64,000 nt of DNA from Craspedostauros australis (taxonomy: Eukaryota; Bacillariophyta; Bacillariophyceae; Mastogloiales; Achnanthaceae): NCBI GenBank assembly GCA_026770025.1, contig JAMXDE010000003.1:2914001-2978000 (forward strand). Reading direction: 5' to 3'. The notes under the pieces are model-generated. The model saw only the letters and a list, made by a program, of their open reading frames with translations. It searched no databases and was not told where the DNA came from. Positions 31,304 through 44,243 of the stretch are shown here, in pieces (the first letter of the stretch is position 1; the number at the start of each line of letters is the position of its first letter). Made by a program: the position numbers and the translations under genes.

Positions 31304-31781
31304 ATAAATGAATGGATATATGCTTTTTCAATAGATGCACGGTTAGATTCACATGGAATAGAGTACTCTATGGAAGGGTGAAGTCATTTGTTGTTGCTGC
31401 GCCTGTTATTGTTCGGCTAACAACAATCAGTCACCCTCTGGAAAGATGGACCTAGTCTCGATCTAGACTTCAATTTGTATCCGCGACTCATTCGTTCACG
31501 TCAACAAACCAGCACACGATTTGCACGTGTGTGACGTGGCGAACACGACAGCAAGCGCGCAAAAAGATGAAGCGCAGAAATTCACTTTTCTGCAACCGAA
31601 AAACGTCAGAATTCTCTGTTCGCAATGCGCATCCACGCTCACAACGCAACACACACAAAAACGAAAAGGATTCTGCGGGAGCCCTGTGGAGCATGATACA
31701 TCCGAGCACTCGCGCCAGAACACACCCCACAATTCCTTCCACCAAGCATTTCCATCGCAATCCAACGACAAGCAAGACATC
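31304..31781. other. Intergenic
   Basis: 3' UTR and promoter between two same-strand genes; nothing recognised. Confidence 0.55.
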
Positions 31782-32499
31782 ATGTTCGCCTCGTCCCGTC
31801 TCTTCATCGTTGCATTGGTAACAGCAGTCGCCTTTATCTCCAGCGTCGCGCATGGTTTCACCGTTGGCCCGACGACAACAACAGCAGTATCCTCGCGATG
31901 CAAGTCGTCGTCCACCGAATTGGGCATCTTCAAGAAGATCGGGGAGATGTTTGAAGAATTGGACAACTTCATGGACGATGCCACAGCCCGAAGATTAGGT
32001 GCTGGTTCCGCCTTTTACGGCAAGCGCAAGAGCTCCTTCTACGGCAAGGACGACAAGGGTCGCAAGCGTGATCCTGGCATGCCTGATCCATCTGGTACGT
32101 GACGATGATGCAACCATCATCATGGCATCACGCATTTGTCCTCACTGCCTTTGTGACTCACCCCCATGCCTTCGCATTCCTTCTTTCCTTCACAACTTCC
32201 CCACTTTCATTTGCCAATCCGCCCATCCATCTATCATCTCATGCCCCGATCATCTGACGCCGACGCCCGCATCCAATGAATCAATCGTTCACCCATTCGT
32301 TCGTATTCCAACCGGCACAGAGGATTTCCAAGGACCAGCATCTGGTGGGCTTTACAAATGGATTCAGAATGATGAGGGTCGCATGGTGCCAGTCTCCAGA
32401 CGACGCAACACGCCTCTTGAACGTAATCCAAAGTTCTGGGACCGCTTTTACGAACAGCAGGCGGAGGAAGGAACCAAGGACACAGTGACCAAGAAATAA
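31782..32499 (+). CDS. Small plastid-targeted protein of unknown function
   Basis: Two exons (31782-32094, 32321-32499; intron GTACGT...CACAG) give 163 residues. The start is a plastid-type presequence: signal peptide 'LFIVALVTAVAFISSVAHG' followed by FTV. The mature part is small and basic: 'FKKIGEMFEELDNFMDDAT', 'RRLGAGSAFYGKRKSSFYGK', then after the splice 'EDFQGPASGGLYKWIQ' and a charged end '...FWDRFYEQQAEEGTKD'. The repeated 'FYGK' and the absence of membrane segments point to a stromal or membrane-peripheral protein. I do not know its function; the intron placement keeps the frame and is preferred over readthrough, which stops at 32102. Confidence 0.72.
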
Positions 32500-32937
32500 G
32501 CATCATTCGATTCAGCACGGGGTGTTGCCGATGCAGACACGATGGTGCGCGATGTTGGCCCTGCTCATATGTACATGAACGCACAAAGCAGACGAATGGG
32601 CTCTGCACATCGAAGGCTATTATATGAACAGGAACACCTGTTGCAAAGCGACATCACGATACCCCTTCCCAACCTACGCGGATGGCGATGGATGATTCCT
32701 GACAACCGTGGAATTCCGAACAACAACACTGCGCACGGGGCAGTAGTCGATAACGCACCGAATGTACAGCTTGGCATTCTTTGCCAAGGCACCATCTCGA
32801 CAGCACCGTTCTTTTTTTAGCAAAACAGCAGGGGAGGAATGAATACTCATCAACAGTTCTGATACGACGATGTGTGTGTCTTGTTGGGAGGGCAACACTT
32901 AATAAAATGGCAGTTGAAACCATGCTTTACCGTCTGA
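32500..32937. other. Convergent 3' region
   Basis: 3' UTRs of a plus-strand and a minus-strand gene; nothing else recognised. Confidence 0.55.
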
Positions 32938-35900
32938 CTACTGCTTCGCGCCATTCTTGAGCTCGAACATGGCAACGCTTCCATCTTCTGCCCCCGTGCA
33001 GCAAATGCACTTTGCGGACCCCTCGATGAAGTTTCCAATGTACGCCAACGTGATGCTGGTGATGCCAGGCGACGTCTTGCTGTTGTTGACAGCTTTCCAC
33101 AAGGTTGGATTCGTCGAGAAGGATCCATCGCCTCGCACCTGGATCAGTCGCAGCCCACCATCTGCGCATCCAATCAACAGTATACCTTCAGAGTATGTCA
33201 GGCATTGGATCTGTTGTAATCGCCGTGAAGGGGGCGCCCACATGAAAAGGATGTGAGCGTGTTTGTATCGGAGACACAGAGCGCAAAAATGTGGGTAGAG
33301 TACGTGGAGTGTGTGAGCTATGTGTATGTGTGCGCGGGAGGTGATGCTCGAGTAGAGTATGTACATCGGACAAGGCCCTGATGATTGCACATGCAATGTG
33401 TTGTCCTCATGCTCTGCGTCGCGTGCCTGTGCAGCACAACGGCAACACAAACTGCAAGTACGCCCAATCCAATCCAATCGAAGCAACCAGACAAAACGAG
33501 ACAAAGTATGACAACTTACAGCGACACCAACAGAGACAGCAGCTATCCTTCGCATGGCGCCATCCATCAGCTCGTGCGTGGCAACCTTGCCGGTTGAGAA
33601 TCCGGTGAATAACTGTACCCTGTTCTGTATCTGCGTCCATCGGACGACTGAGCATGGACCGGAACCTCGCTTCGCGGTTTCCTTGTGGATGACCACTTTC
33701 ACTGTGGGTGGGCGTTTGTGCGTGTGTACATATGTGTAAGTGTCCAGGGGAATATGTAGATTGCAAAGGTGTTATCAGTGTGAGTGAACGCATCGGTCGA
33801 AAGCATGCAATAACACGTTGGACCTCTGATGCCAATCAGACCTGCTCAATCACAAGACAAGCCATATGCGTAAGCGTAAGCACAAGCGCACAGACACATG
33901 CATGAATAGGCAGACATCCACACTCTCACACAGGTTCGTACTCACCGCCATCACAATGCAGATTCCACACACAGAAGCTGCCGTCCGCGCATCCGGCGGC
34001 GATGACGATGCTCTTGTCGGCCAAGGCATGCGCTGACACGGAAACGATGGAGGAATCAGCGTCGAACAGCTCGGCCAGCGGTTCACGATTGATCGATACC
34101 GTTTCCCCTGTCGATACGGTGACTGACCAAACCTTGACCGTGGCATCCCAGCTTCCACTTATCATGATGTGTGTAGAGTCCTGTCTCCACAACACGGATG
34201 GTGGGTTGGTGGGGTTGCGTAGGATCAGATCCAGCCCCGTCACGGCATCACGATGAGAATACACGGATGCGACGGCACAAGCCGAGTTGATGCCGTAGGC
34301 CAGGACCACATCATCGTGACCACCGGCAAATGCCACCTGGCCGCCTTGACCGTCGCTGGTCAAGGCCAAACACGCCAGCGGGTCTCTTGAGGTATGTGAT
34401 CGGAATTCTGTCAACTTCGTCTGGAGGGAGTTGCTCTTTTCGGTCTTGGACATGGAGAGGTAGGAGAACCGGCTGAGTGTGCTCGTGAATCCCTTCGACT
34501 TTTGCTCCTGCGATTCTGTTGCGCCGGTGGTCACGTGATGGACCTTCAGTCCACCGTCCAACGATGTAGTGGTCAGCGTCGACCTCGTGGACCCGACGTT
34601 ATCTTGATGCAGATGGCAACCACTGATGGCCTCGTCGTGCAAACGAATTCGCTCGATGATCTTGATGTCCCAATTGGAAGAAACTGCAACCGATGCGGTC
34701 ACGGTCGAATTCACCTTGGTCAGACCCAGGGAACCTTGCATTCCTCCGCTGGCACCGCCAGCACCTGCCGAAGATGTATTGGACATGGAGTTCTGAATGT
34801 TCATATCGGAGAATGCGCCGGTTCCGACGGGCTGGTTGACGTCGCCGGTCCCGCTCAGTTGCAGCGACTTTCTTCCATTCTGATCGTTCCTCCCCTTCGT
34901 ACCATTGCCACTGAACGCGTCGCCCTTTTCATTCGAATTGCTATGCCGATTGTCTGGTGCACCTGCTTGTGCACCTTCCACCGAATCCAACCTATTCGTG
35001 TCCTCCAAATCGGACGATGAATGCACAATGTCGACCACAGTGCCCGCGCCGTTGTGATGCGCTGCGCTGATACCCAGTCCTGACTCGTGCGATGGTATGT
35101 CCAGCAGCTCCCATGCGTCGCCCTTGCTGTCCTCCCCATTCATGCCGCTCATGGTGCGTCCCAAGTCACGATGGATGAAGCTATCATCCACTGTCTCATG
35201 CTGCAGCGGATGCGGTCCGACGAACAGCTGATCTGGCACGATACCGAATTCCGTGGCCTGCAGCTCTGCCTGGAACCGTTCTTCGTCTGACGCCATGTTG
35301 CTCCAATCGGCTGGTCCCATGTACGCGCTGCTATGGAAGACGTTGTTGGCCTCCCGGGCGGCGTCGCCACGGGACTTGTTTCCGAAGATCAAGTCAATCC
35401 ATCGGGGGAGCATGTTGGTGCAGATTTCCGACTCCAGCGCACGGTTGTGCTGTCTGATGAAGTCACGCGGGGATCTTGCCCAGTTCGGCAAGATGACATC
35501 GTCGACGCGGTCTCCCATCTGCGTGGCGCCCAATTGCAAGCTCTTGATGTTCATCAGGAAGGAGTCGTAATTGGGTGTGAAGAATTCAGGGATCAGTTCC
35601 TTCACATCAGCGTGATTGGTCAGAACGCAGTTGTAGCAGTTCTCCACGTTGTGGAACATGCGATCAGGTGCGTCGAACTTGCCTGTGCACGTATGGGAAC
35701 AACTCAAAATAAAGAGGAAGATGAGGAGAGGAGATGCGCATTCTGTTAGTACCGCTACAATGCTCGCATTCGCAGGAGTTTGTACGAAGAATCAAGTGTT
35801 CCTGTGGTTGCGTTTGTACAAGTGGAGCCACGTCGCTCTCCAACAAAGAATCATTCCTTCATTCATTCAATCGTCAGTCAACCGTTCCAGCCAACTGCAA

Positions 35901-37870
35901 CAATCTTGCGCAGTACTTGTGCGAAGACAAGAGGACTCACCATTTTGCAGGCACAGCATGTGCTCCGGCATGTTCCTCATGAGGTAGTAGAGGACGTATC
36001 CAGCAGCCGAGTAGTGAGTTCCGTACAGGAAGGGTGTGAGACCCACACCTTCCTGTCCTGCGCTGTGAAGATTGGTCTCCACCATGCTTTGGTATCGTTG
36101 CTGGAAGTACTCCAATCGTTCTGGATTCAAGGCGCCCATGGGTTTCGTCAAATCGCGGAAGACCTTGGGATCGTTGATGTCCAATTTCTCGCTCGTGTAA
36201 TCCGTGATAATCCAGGGGAAGACGGGATACCGCGATAGGTCATGGGTCGTCCGGCTGGATGCGGAATTCAGCAAGAGTAGATATTCGTAATTGGTGATGG
36301 ATTTGTTCTGCCATTCTTTGGTAGCTTGAACAACAAACTCCCGATCCGTGTGGCACGGCACGTTGTTGGGCAGCAATCGCAGGAACTGCTCCCGCTCGTG
36401 CTTGTTCCGCAGTTCGAATAGCGTGGATCGCTGCTGCGAATAGCTGGCGCTGCGACTGCCGCCGGCAATACTGTTGGTGCCGCTAGCCCTGCCTTTGGCG
36501 CCACCGGTCTTCCAGAACACCTCAAGTCCATTGTCCTGTAATCCGTGGTACCGACGTGCCGTGGCGATGACATCACCTTGATCCCAATACATGGCGCGGC
36601 TGGCATGGTGGGTTGCGGAGGAGGTCGTGGCATCGGACAGCACGCCATGCGCTGGCTGGAAGTAGATGCGTTCGTGCGTGACGACCAAGCAGCCTGGGTG
36701 CTTTTGCAATGGCTGGACCACGTGACACCTCAGGTTGCTGGAGAGCAGAGGTCGTTCTCGGACGTCGAGGAAGTTGGTTGGATCGAAGGGGCGTTCGTAC
36801 ATGGGGCGCAGCAAGGCCTGCATCTCCTTCTCGGCCTTGCTGGATGCCTTGTTGACCGATTTGTGCGTCGATTCCAGATGCAGGATATTGAAGAGCTTGT
36901 TGCAGAGATCGACCAACGTACTGGGCTTGGAGTGCAGGAAAGTGAATCTGAACTGAGTTGGAACAGCGACGCTGGACGTCGGGCCGATCTTGTTGTTGGT
37001 TTTGCAACAGAGATGCTTGAAGGCGAGGAACTCGACGCACATGGGCTCGTAGCTGCCGGTCTTGTTGGCGCCGACAGATGCGAGATTCGTGGATGGGAAT
37101 TCCTTCGGCGGTGCCTCCATCTGAACGAAGGGGCAGCGAAGGATCGGGCGCGACAGATCGTCCGTTGGCTCAAAGACGACGGAGCGACTGCAGAGATGCA
37201 AGCGGCCCTCGATCTTGGTCATGTGCACCGTGGGATGCGTGTCCTTGTTGACCGGCTGATCGTCCTTGTTCCGTTGCTTTTGATGGGATGCGCGGAAAGC
37301 CGTCCCGGCCAACCCCTTCTTCTTGTTCCGTTTGCGTGACGACGATGAAGCGGAGGTCTGTGCCACCCACTGCGTCTTGTTGGCGTTGCCACCGTGAGCA
37401 CCGTTACCAGAACTCCCACTGCCGCTGCTTCCATTGGCGGCACCGGAGTCGCTCCTGCCAAGACCGCGCGGTGACGAGGCTGCCAAAAAGGGGTTTGCCT
37501 TGCCGGGCGTGGTGTACGCGATGACCGCCCAATCCTGGATGTGCTGCTCTCCATGCTCCAGCAGGAGCGACGAAAAGCGGCTGCGACTGCCGTTGTCCAA
37601 GTCGAATAGGAATGAATCAGAGAAGCGGTTCTTGGGCGGGTACAGCGCCTTCACGGCGTCCTTGATGGACCCCTTGGCGGATCCGTGGCCGTTGCTGCTG
37701 CTGCTGCCGCTGTTGATGTTCATGTTGCCATTGCCACCGACGTTGCTGTCTGCGGAGGTAGCATTGCGGTGGTTGTATTCTTGGCTGAACGGCTGATGGG
37801 CCGTGTGAACGCCTCCGCCTCCGCTTCCGCCAGTGGCACCAGCCCCGCCACGAAACCACAGCCCCGACAT
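32938..37870 (-). CDS. NSMAF: FAN/NSMAF-type BEACH-WD40 protein
   Basis: Four exons: 37870-35941, 35682-33946, 33701-33520 and 33210-32938, joined through GT-AG introns with phases 1, 1 and 0; 1373 residues. After a Gly/Asn/Ser-rich start comes a GRAM/PH-like region ('LHLCSRSVVFEP', 'HPGCLVVTHERIYFQP'), then the BEACH domain: 'ITNYEYLLLLNS', 'DLSRYPVFPWIITDYTSE', 'FRDLTKPMGALNPERLE', 'GTHYSAAGYVLYYLMR', and after the first intron 'KELIPEFF', 'LPNWARSPRDFI', 'WIDLIFGNK'. A low-complexity linker of about 130 residues separates it from C-terminal WD40 repeats ('GHDDVVLAYGINSA', 'HIMISGSWDATVKVWS', 'SFCVWNLH'). The order GRAM-BEACH-WD40 matches FAN, which links receptors to neutral sphingomyelinase in animals and acts in membrane traffic. 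The upstream in-frame TTG is not used; the first ATG is at 37870. WD40 exon joins are the least certain. Confidence 0.88.
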
Positions 37871-38796
37871 TCTGGATTCTGAGCCCAGCGGCAGCAATCA
37901 GCAAGAAAGAAGCGTAGTTCGGCGCACGGCCGTGTTGCAGGTGGATCTCGCGGTGCCTGTGGAGCTGTGACACAGCCAACTTTTTCTCTTGGCCGCTATG
38001 TGCTGCTATATGCTGCTATTATATGCTGCAAGTGTTCTTGCTCTTGGTATTATTCTATTGTATTGTTGCTGCTCTTCGTACTGGTACCTTGCGTGTCGCG
38101 CTCCGATGGATGCGAGGAACTCTCTGACACTCCAAGTGTCCACGCTGCGTGCCTGTTCAATGACAGCCCAAGATGATGAGACTCAACGAACACCAGGTCT
38201 TCAACGAGGGTGGTATCGGATAGCACTCTCTGTGAGGTGTGCTTTGCCTTGGTTTTGTGTCCTCCCTCTCTCTTGGTGAAGATGGATGTTCTTGGTGGCA
38301 CCCCACCCAGCCGTGGTGTCAGTCTCCGCAATCAACCAAACCTGACCGGCGATGGACCAAGAACGAAGAACAAGACCAGATCTCGTTTCGCTTCTTGGCT
38401 CCTTCGTGTTGTTGTTCCATCCACCTCGAGTTTGCGCGCACAATCCACGGCAAAAAAAACGACGTTATTCTGCGGTTACGTTGATCGACAGACAATCATT
38501 CGTGTTGGTCAAATCGCAGGACCCAAACAGCGCCAAGTTGAGTCGTGTGTGCCAATCTTCATCTGAAAATGACCCCTATCTTCCCTCCCTCTAAAACTGT
38601 CATGCGATACGACAAGATGCCATAGATCGTACCAAGCCACCTTCTACTCTGCTTGGAGCAACAAAACACAAGAAAAAGAAGAACAGAGGGTTATTATACA
38701 TGTATACTTGGATTTGTGGTGCCACCGGTGCTCAAATCAAAAGGAAGGAGAGGAGCTGTTCCTCTTGTGATGCGAGACTTTGCTGCGTTCTTTTGG
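37871..38796. other. Intergenic
   Basis: Nearly 1 kb with no convincing gene; includes the FAN-like gene promoter. Short open frames on both strands look non-coding. Confidence 0.5.
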
Positions 38797-39770
38797 TCAA
38801 GGAAAATCAGGATTGCTCTTTTCCACCCTCGATTCTTTTTCGTCTCGCCTCGTGGTCGGTGGGCTATGACAACGCAAGTCGGCCTTCGTAGGATCCAGCA
38901 TGAATGCCACGATCTGATTCAGCACTCCTTCAAACGTGAAAATACTGTCACGGTACGATGGGATGCGATCCTCCACCTCTCGGATCTTGTCGAACGTGCA
39001 CTTGGTGGTGTGCGACAGCGACGGTGGCAACGATAACAACCGCAACAAATCATCGTGCACGAATTGAGCAACATGAGTATGAGGCACAGTCATGAACATC
39101 CCTTTGTGTTCCATCAAGTCGGTGTATGGGATCCATGGAATGTCCATATAGATTTGGATGGGAATCAGCCCCATCTGCATCCTCTCCATCACATGGTAGG
39201 ACGTGCGGCCATCTCCACATGGGCAGAATGAGAAGCAAGAGTCCTTCATGACTTCTCTCCATTCGGGCCCATAGAAATAGTTGAATACCTGGAGCATGCT
39301 GTTGTTGGTAACTCGACCTGAGGGGCCGGCACTGAACCTCTTCTTTTTGTAATGAAGTGCTTCCTCATGTTCCACGGTGCATTCTCTGCACTGCCAACGT
39401 ATGTTGCTACATACTTGCAATTCTTTGGGTCGTTTTCGAGTGTGGAGGATGCTGTGCTGCGCTGGCACGATGGTGCCTCCAGTTGCTTGAGCAGTGGTAT
39501 CGATACATGGCCATATCCACCTGCCAAGAGGACGAACATGTTTGGGATGGTATCCATGAAGAAGTTGTCAACACATGCCAATAACCTCCTGTCATTCTGC
39601 ACAACCACAATGTATGGAACATCCGGTCGCATCATGGGCCGCAGCATCGGCCACAGACCATAGTACAATGCATCGGTTTGCACCCATTTATCGGTCCATG
39701 TATGGTCCAAACATTTCGGACAGACAGAACTCAGGCAACTTTGATTGCGCTGTTCCTGCACTTTGGATCT
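38797..39770 (-). pseudogene. Exostosin-like (GT47) glycosyltransferase, frameshifted
   Basis: Two overlapping minus-strand frames together give a GT47-like domain. The upstream frame holds 'WTDKWVQTDALYYGLWPM', 'PYIVVVQNDRR', 'NMFVLLAGGYGHVSIPLLKQ' and 'YVATYVGSAENAPWNMRK'. The downstream frame continues with 'NYFYGPEWREVMKDSCFSF', 'GDGRTSYHVMERMQMGLIP' and 'DIPWIPYTDL', the donor-binding half of exostosin proteins, and ends at 38797. The switch is at a five-A run near 39351; one added base would join them. This is either a real frameshift or a consensus error. Exostosin-family enzymes are Golgi type II membrane proteins that build polysaccharides. The N terminus is unclear; see the candidate exon at 40640-40992. 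Confidence 0.6.
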
Positions 39771-40639
39771 GCTTGTCGTATATTGATTCGAAGTGCAAAA
39801 TGGAGGGATTCTTGATCCATGGTCCTTCGCAGTTGGCTGTGCTGTGGTACTGATGCTGGCTATGTTGTGCCCACTCTTAAAATGCCATAAGTATATCGTT
39901 GAAGTGTGCATGTGCCTCAGCGATTGGGTATGACAAGGATTTGTGGGACACGTTTGGTGAAGTCTTACTTTGGCATTCGAAAGCGGGGGCAGGTGAGCTT
40001 GGACATTATTAGCGCACGCTAAATCTCTAACAATAGCGACACCCGTCGACCAATCAGAAATCTTCACTTTTCTTACCTTTTCCGTTCCGAACGGAAATTT
40101 TGGTCGAAAATCCGTTGTGTCAGATTTGTGTCGCATTTCGCGTCGCAAGAATCGTTTTCCCTCAATCACAGATCCAAAAATGTCGTGGAAATTGATTTCT
40201 TGCCAAGATGAGCCAATCTGCCCAATCAGGACAGACTTGGATCTTGGGTGTGACACGTGCGAATCTTGCCCTGACCTTCTCAAGTGAATACGATCAATCG
40301 TGTGATCGTACTACTAGCAACATCGTGAGAAGACGTAATTTACAACACGGGCTATCGCGGTGTTTTTGTTCATTGACTTTTGCACCTCATCTTCACGCAG
40401 TAACACGCACATTTGTCGTGTTGTCTCCGTGTTATCTTACTTGCAATTGCATGAGATCATGTCATGCCTCTCTCATGCTCACAGTTCCAAGAAGACAATC
40501 TTGTGAGCTCGACAGCATTCATACTACCATACAAATAACACAGTAAACAAACACTCTCCTCACCAACAACAACGACTTGATCACTCTACGTTCTCGGTGC
40601 GGTATCTTCAAACCCATCTACGATTACGTTCTAACAGAC

Positions 40640-40992
40640 ATCATTGATTTGGTGACAGAGCATCTTGCACATTTCTTGTCCAGTCGTGGGGACCAGGCAG
40701 CTGCCCTTTTCACTGTCCTTCTGTATTCCTTGACCATGTCTGAGACGTCATTGTTGAAGGGCATCTCATGATCCCACTGCACTTGCTGAGGAAGCTCATC
40801 TACTTCTGTGATTGTTGATGCTAATGCCAGGTATCTGAACAGGTTGAATATGCTCATGTTGCTGGTCACCACACAACAGATGAAGAGCACCACGGTGGTT
40901 TGTTGGCGAGCTGTTGAGGAAGACCACTTTGGCCCAGTCGACCCAGTAACAGAAGAGGATGACAATGACAATGACGCTCGTGGTGCTGTCAT
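40640..40992 (-). other. Candidate 5' exon of the GT47-like gene
   Basis: A minus-strand open frame starting with a Ser/Thr-rich stretch, then a hydrophobic segment 'TTVVLFICCVVTSNMSIFNL' and a charged, Cys-ending region '...SPRLDKKCARC'. This is the layout of a signal-anchored Golgi enzyme, and it lies upstream of the GT47-like domain on the same strand. I could not fix a splice site joining the two, so the link is inference. Confidence 0.3.
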
Positions 40993-43900
40993 GGTGACAG
41001 TTTGGACGCTGTCGTTGTCTCAATGAGACGATACCCGACGGCTTTGGTGGCTGTGTGTGTATGTGATGGATGGTGCTATTGTGCATGTGATGGTCATATT
41101 TGTGGAGCATGGTGCAGCACAAGTGTGGGAACTGGCAGAGAGACGCGAGTTGCCATACCATTCGAGTGGCATCGATGTGACGTGTGGACGATCGTGACGA
41201 ATCTTGTGAACTTTCCAAAAAGATTGAATCTGCTGTGACTGGATCCACTCGCAGCTGCCACCAACGTCCACACACCGTGGATTCTGGTTGTTGTTGTTCC
41301 GCGGAACTTCAAATCGTTGTCGTGAACACCGATGCTCCAACACAACGGCAATGCATGAGGACCCGTATTCCTACTAATACATAACAATACATATTGTACG
41401 TATAATACGAGGATGAAACTGACAGGAAGAGAGGATTTAAGCAGGGGTGACACCAACACTCATTCCGTACGCGCTTTGGATGGATGTTAGCGCGGTCTCA
41501 ACCACAACTCGTTTGCCAGCAAGCACGACTTCAATTGAACGCTTCGTTCGTCCGCGAAATCAGAGGGACTGTCGGAGTCCGTCAAGTTGTCCAGTATCCA
41601 TGACTGGAGACTCGGTGGAAGATACCAATCAACAAATGGCACCATCACCAACCTCGCACCCAAAATCACAACTCCTCCATCATCCTATGTCGTCTGTCAT
41701 GTTTGTTGAAGCTTCAGACCCTCAGGCATGATGCAACATCATTCAGCATCATCATCCTTCTTTGATCAGCAGATCGGCAATATCAGAGTCATCGGTCATC
41801 CTGTTCCAATCACCGCTCTACTAAAACCAAGAGCTGACATCTCGTGCTATTGCATGGTACATGCATGTCATTGTTCACTCTGGCACTGCAATAAAAGACA
41901 ACAGTCAAGTAATCATAAATCAGCCTTTCACACTAATACAAGAGGGATGACAGGGCATGCTACAGAGGCAGCGCAATGGCAACATCCGCCATGCAGTCCT
42001 TGCCTGCCAGAACGCGGCCACCATCAAGCTGTCCAGCATTTGCATGTACGAGGAGGCGAAACCACAGCGCGTCCATCACAGCAGCAATTTCCTGTGGTCA
42101 TCGTTGCCAGTAGTAATAGATCGAGCCGGAGATTGACCATGACAGACTACCCCGTTACAGTTTTGAAATGGCGAATCGCAATCTCTGAGCCAACGGATCA
42201 GGGAGCACATATTCAAATGAAGTTGATGGCACAATTCCTCGCCAACACAAGCAGTAGTTACCATACTGCCACTAAAAGGATGATCTTCGATCACCTTGCT
42301 TCCAAGGAAAGACAGGAGACCTTTTGTACCGGTTCTGTTGTCTTCCACAACAGCAAGAGTATGTGCTATATCATATGCAAGGTGAAGCAATTCGTGTTCT
42401 CTTCGCGTGTGTGGACTAATCGTGCATCGCAAAAATCACAGGAGCCAAAGTGCTGGGGTCGGCATCGCACCATCGTAAAAACACCCTCAAGAGTACTCCA
42501 GATGGCATTGCCAATTAGGCATGCGCATGCAGTCTTGCTCCATGTCAACACAGCTCGTCCGTCTTCGACCATCCTCACCTCGTCTCCACGATTGGAGTAG
42601 ATGATGCTGTGTAACTTTGAAGGAAAGCTCCAAATTATTGATGCGAAACCAGATAGTCGCCCAGCACATCTCTCAGCCTCGAACTAATAGAGCTAAACTA
42701 GTAACTACCTTAGTGAGAGCCACTACAAATCATCCAATTAGATGGCAATCCAGTAGGTCAAATCCACACCCCATCAGCAACCATGTTTGGGGACAGATCC
42801 AGATCATTGAAGCAGATCTTTGGAAACCGTGTCAAGGAAATCAGAGGGTTCCGATGACCCAGCCACCAAAACTCATCCCCACTGAATGACTGATGTATGG
42901 ACAAGACCAGAATTGTGGGAACGGTGCCCAACAAGAGCGCGCACCAACACCCTTTGTCTCTCATGGAAATCAACCAAGGGATCTCATTCCATGGTACTTG
43001 GGCTACGCAACCTGTACACACAGTCATCCAGGACAACCCAGGAGATCCTCCCTGAAGGGAAGAACAGTAGCACTAATACTCATAATCTGCACATGTCTTC
43101 ACCCATCATCAGTATTATCTCGTTACTATACACAGCGAAATTACACGAGTCCTTCAAGAGAGATCAAGTCTTTCAGGACGAGGGTGACAAGCTGGTGAGT
43201 GAAGACACTGTTTGGGTTGAGTGACTTCTGGATCTATGTTATCTTCATTGAGTTGTATCTCATGTTGCTGTCTTCAAGGTCAGCTCTCGGTCATTGCACC
43301 TCTGCAATCTTATTCAGATGTGGAGATGACCCATGATGTGGTGATGATGTCTTCTGTGTCAACGTCATTCATCACCGTTCCATGGCTCTCTCGATTCCAC
43401 ATTCCATTGATGATTCTTGAGGTCGTCGAGTGTGTTGTCATTTCAGGTTTAGTTGGGAAGTATATCAGGTCGAATTGGACATCACATGTTTGCCGGGTGG
43501 TGGCCAGACCGAATCTCTGATGTTCCCTAGTGTGTCCCTCATGCCGAAAATCATGTGTCTGAGGAAAGCATCGTTTCAGTACATACCAGGACAGACTAAT
43601 CAGAAAACGAATCAGGTGAATAAAGCGTTGTGCTAATAATCAATATTCTCAATTGACTACTCATGATAAAAAGACTCTCGTTCAGACCGCTTCCCAATCA
43701 AGCCTCTGCCTACAGCTAACCAACAGCCAACAAAGACCACAGCCATTACATTTGGGCTCTATTAGTTGGGTGCTGTCTCGTCTTGTTGGGATGCCAATTG
43801 GTTGTGGCTTGTGCCAAAAATCTGTCGAACAGTGGTGGTAACGGCTCGTCACGAAGAAATGGGCAACGTGGGAGCAGGTCACCAACAAAAAAAGGTGGAT

Positions 43901-44243
43901 GCTGAACGATGTCTGTTTGAAACAGCATGTGCACTTTCCATGAGATGGTGCGAACGTTTTTGCGAACGCTATTCTCCTTTCTCGTTGTGTTTTGTGACGA
44001 GGCGCCTTCACCTCTTGCGCCATTTTTCTTGAAATCGACGCCCTGTGTGCGACTAATATAAATCGTTATGTAAATTATGCCGTTGCTCCTACGCCCATCG
44101 AAACTTCTGTGTATGTGAATAAATATATGTATTACCGCTACCCCCAAAATTGCCACCACTGACACAACCGCACAAAGCCATCCACGTTTGGCGATCGCCA
44201 AAGATCGCTTCATCCATCCAACACAGAACAGATCAAAACAACC
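40993..44243. other. Gene-poor stretch with scattered coding-like fragments
   Basis: No complete gene found in 3.2 kb. Minus-strand fragments look coding: a signal-anchor-like start 'MKRSLAIAKRGWLCAVVSVV' at 44213 running down; a 60-codon open piece around 43560-43300 including 'CDVQFDLIYFPTKPEMTTHS'; 'VADGVWI'-ending frame 43036-42758; 'AYDIAHTLAVVEDNRTGTKG' at about 42370; a polypyrimidine/AG site near 41890; and a frame 41669-41487 with 'VPFVDWYLPPSLQSWILDNL'. They could be exons of one unknown minus-strand gene or relics of a decayed one. The 30-base gap to the codanin-1 start argues against an intact divergent gene. A 290-codon plus-strand frame (41728-42600) looks random. Confidence 0.35.

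Noticed and set aside
32938-33702. Single 254-codon minus-strand frame as a separate gene
   Set aside because: It reads through an intron (33211-33519); the coding ends are exons 3 and 4 of the FAN-like gene.
41728-42600. 290-codon plus-strand open frame
   Set aside because: Composition looks random (many His, Ser, Arg) with no motif; minus-strand fragments and a splice-like site in the same place look more like coding sequence.
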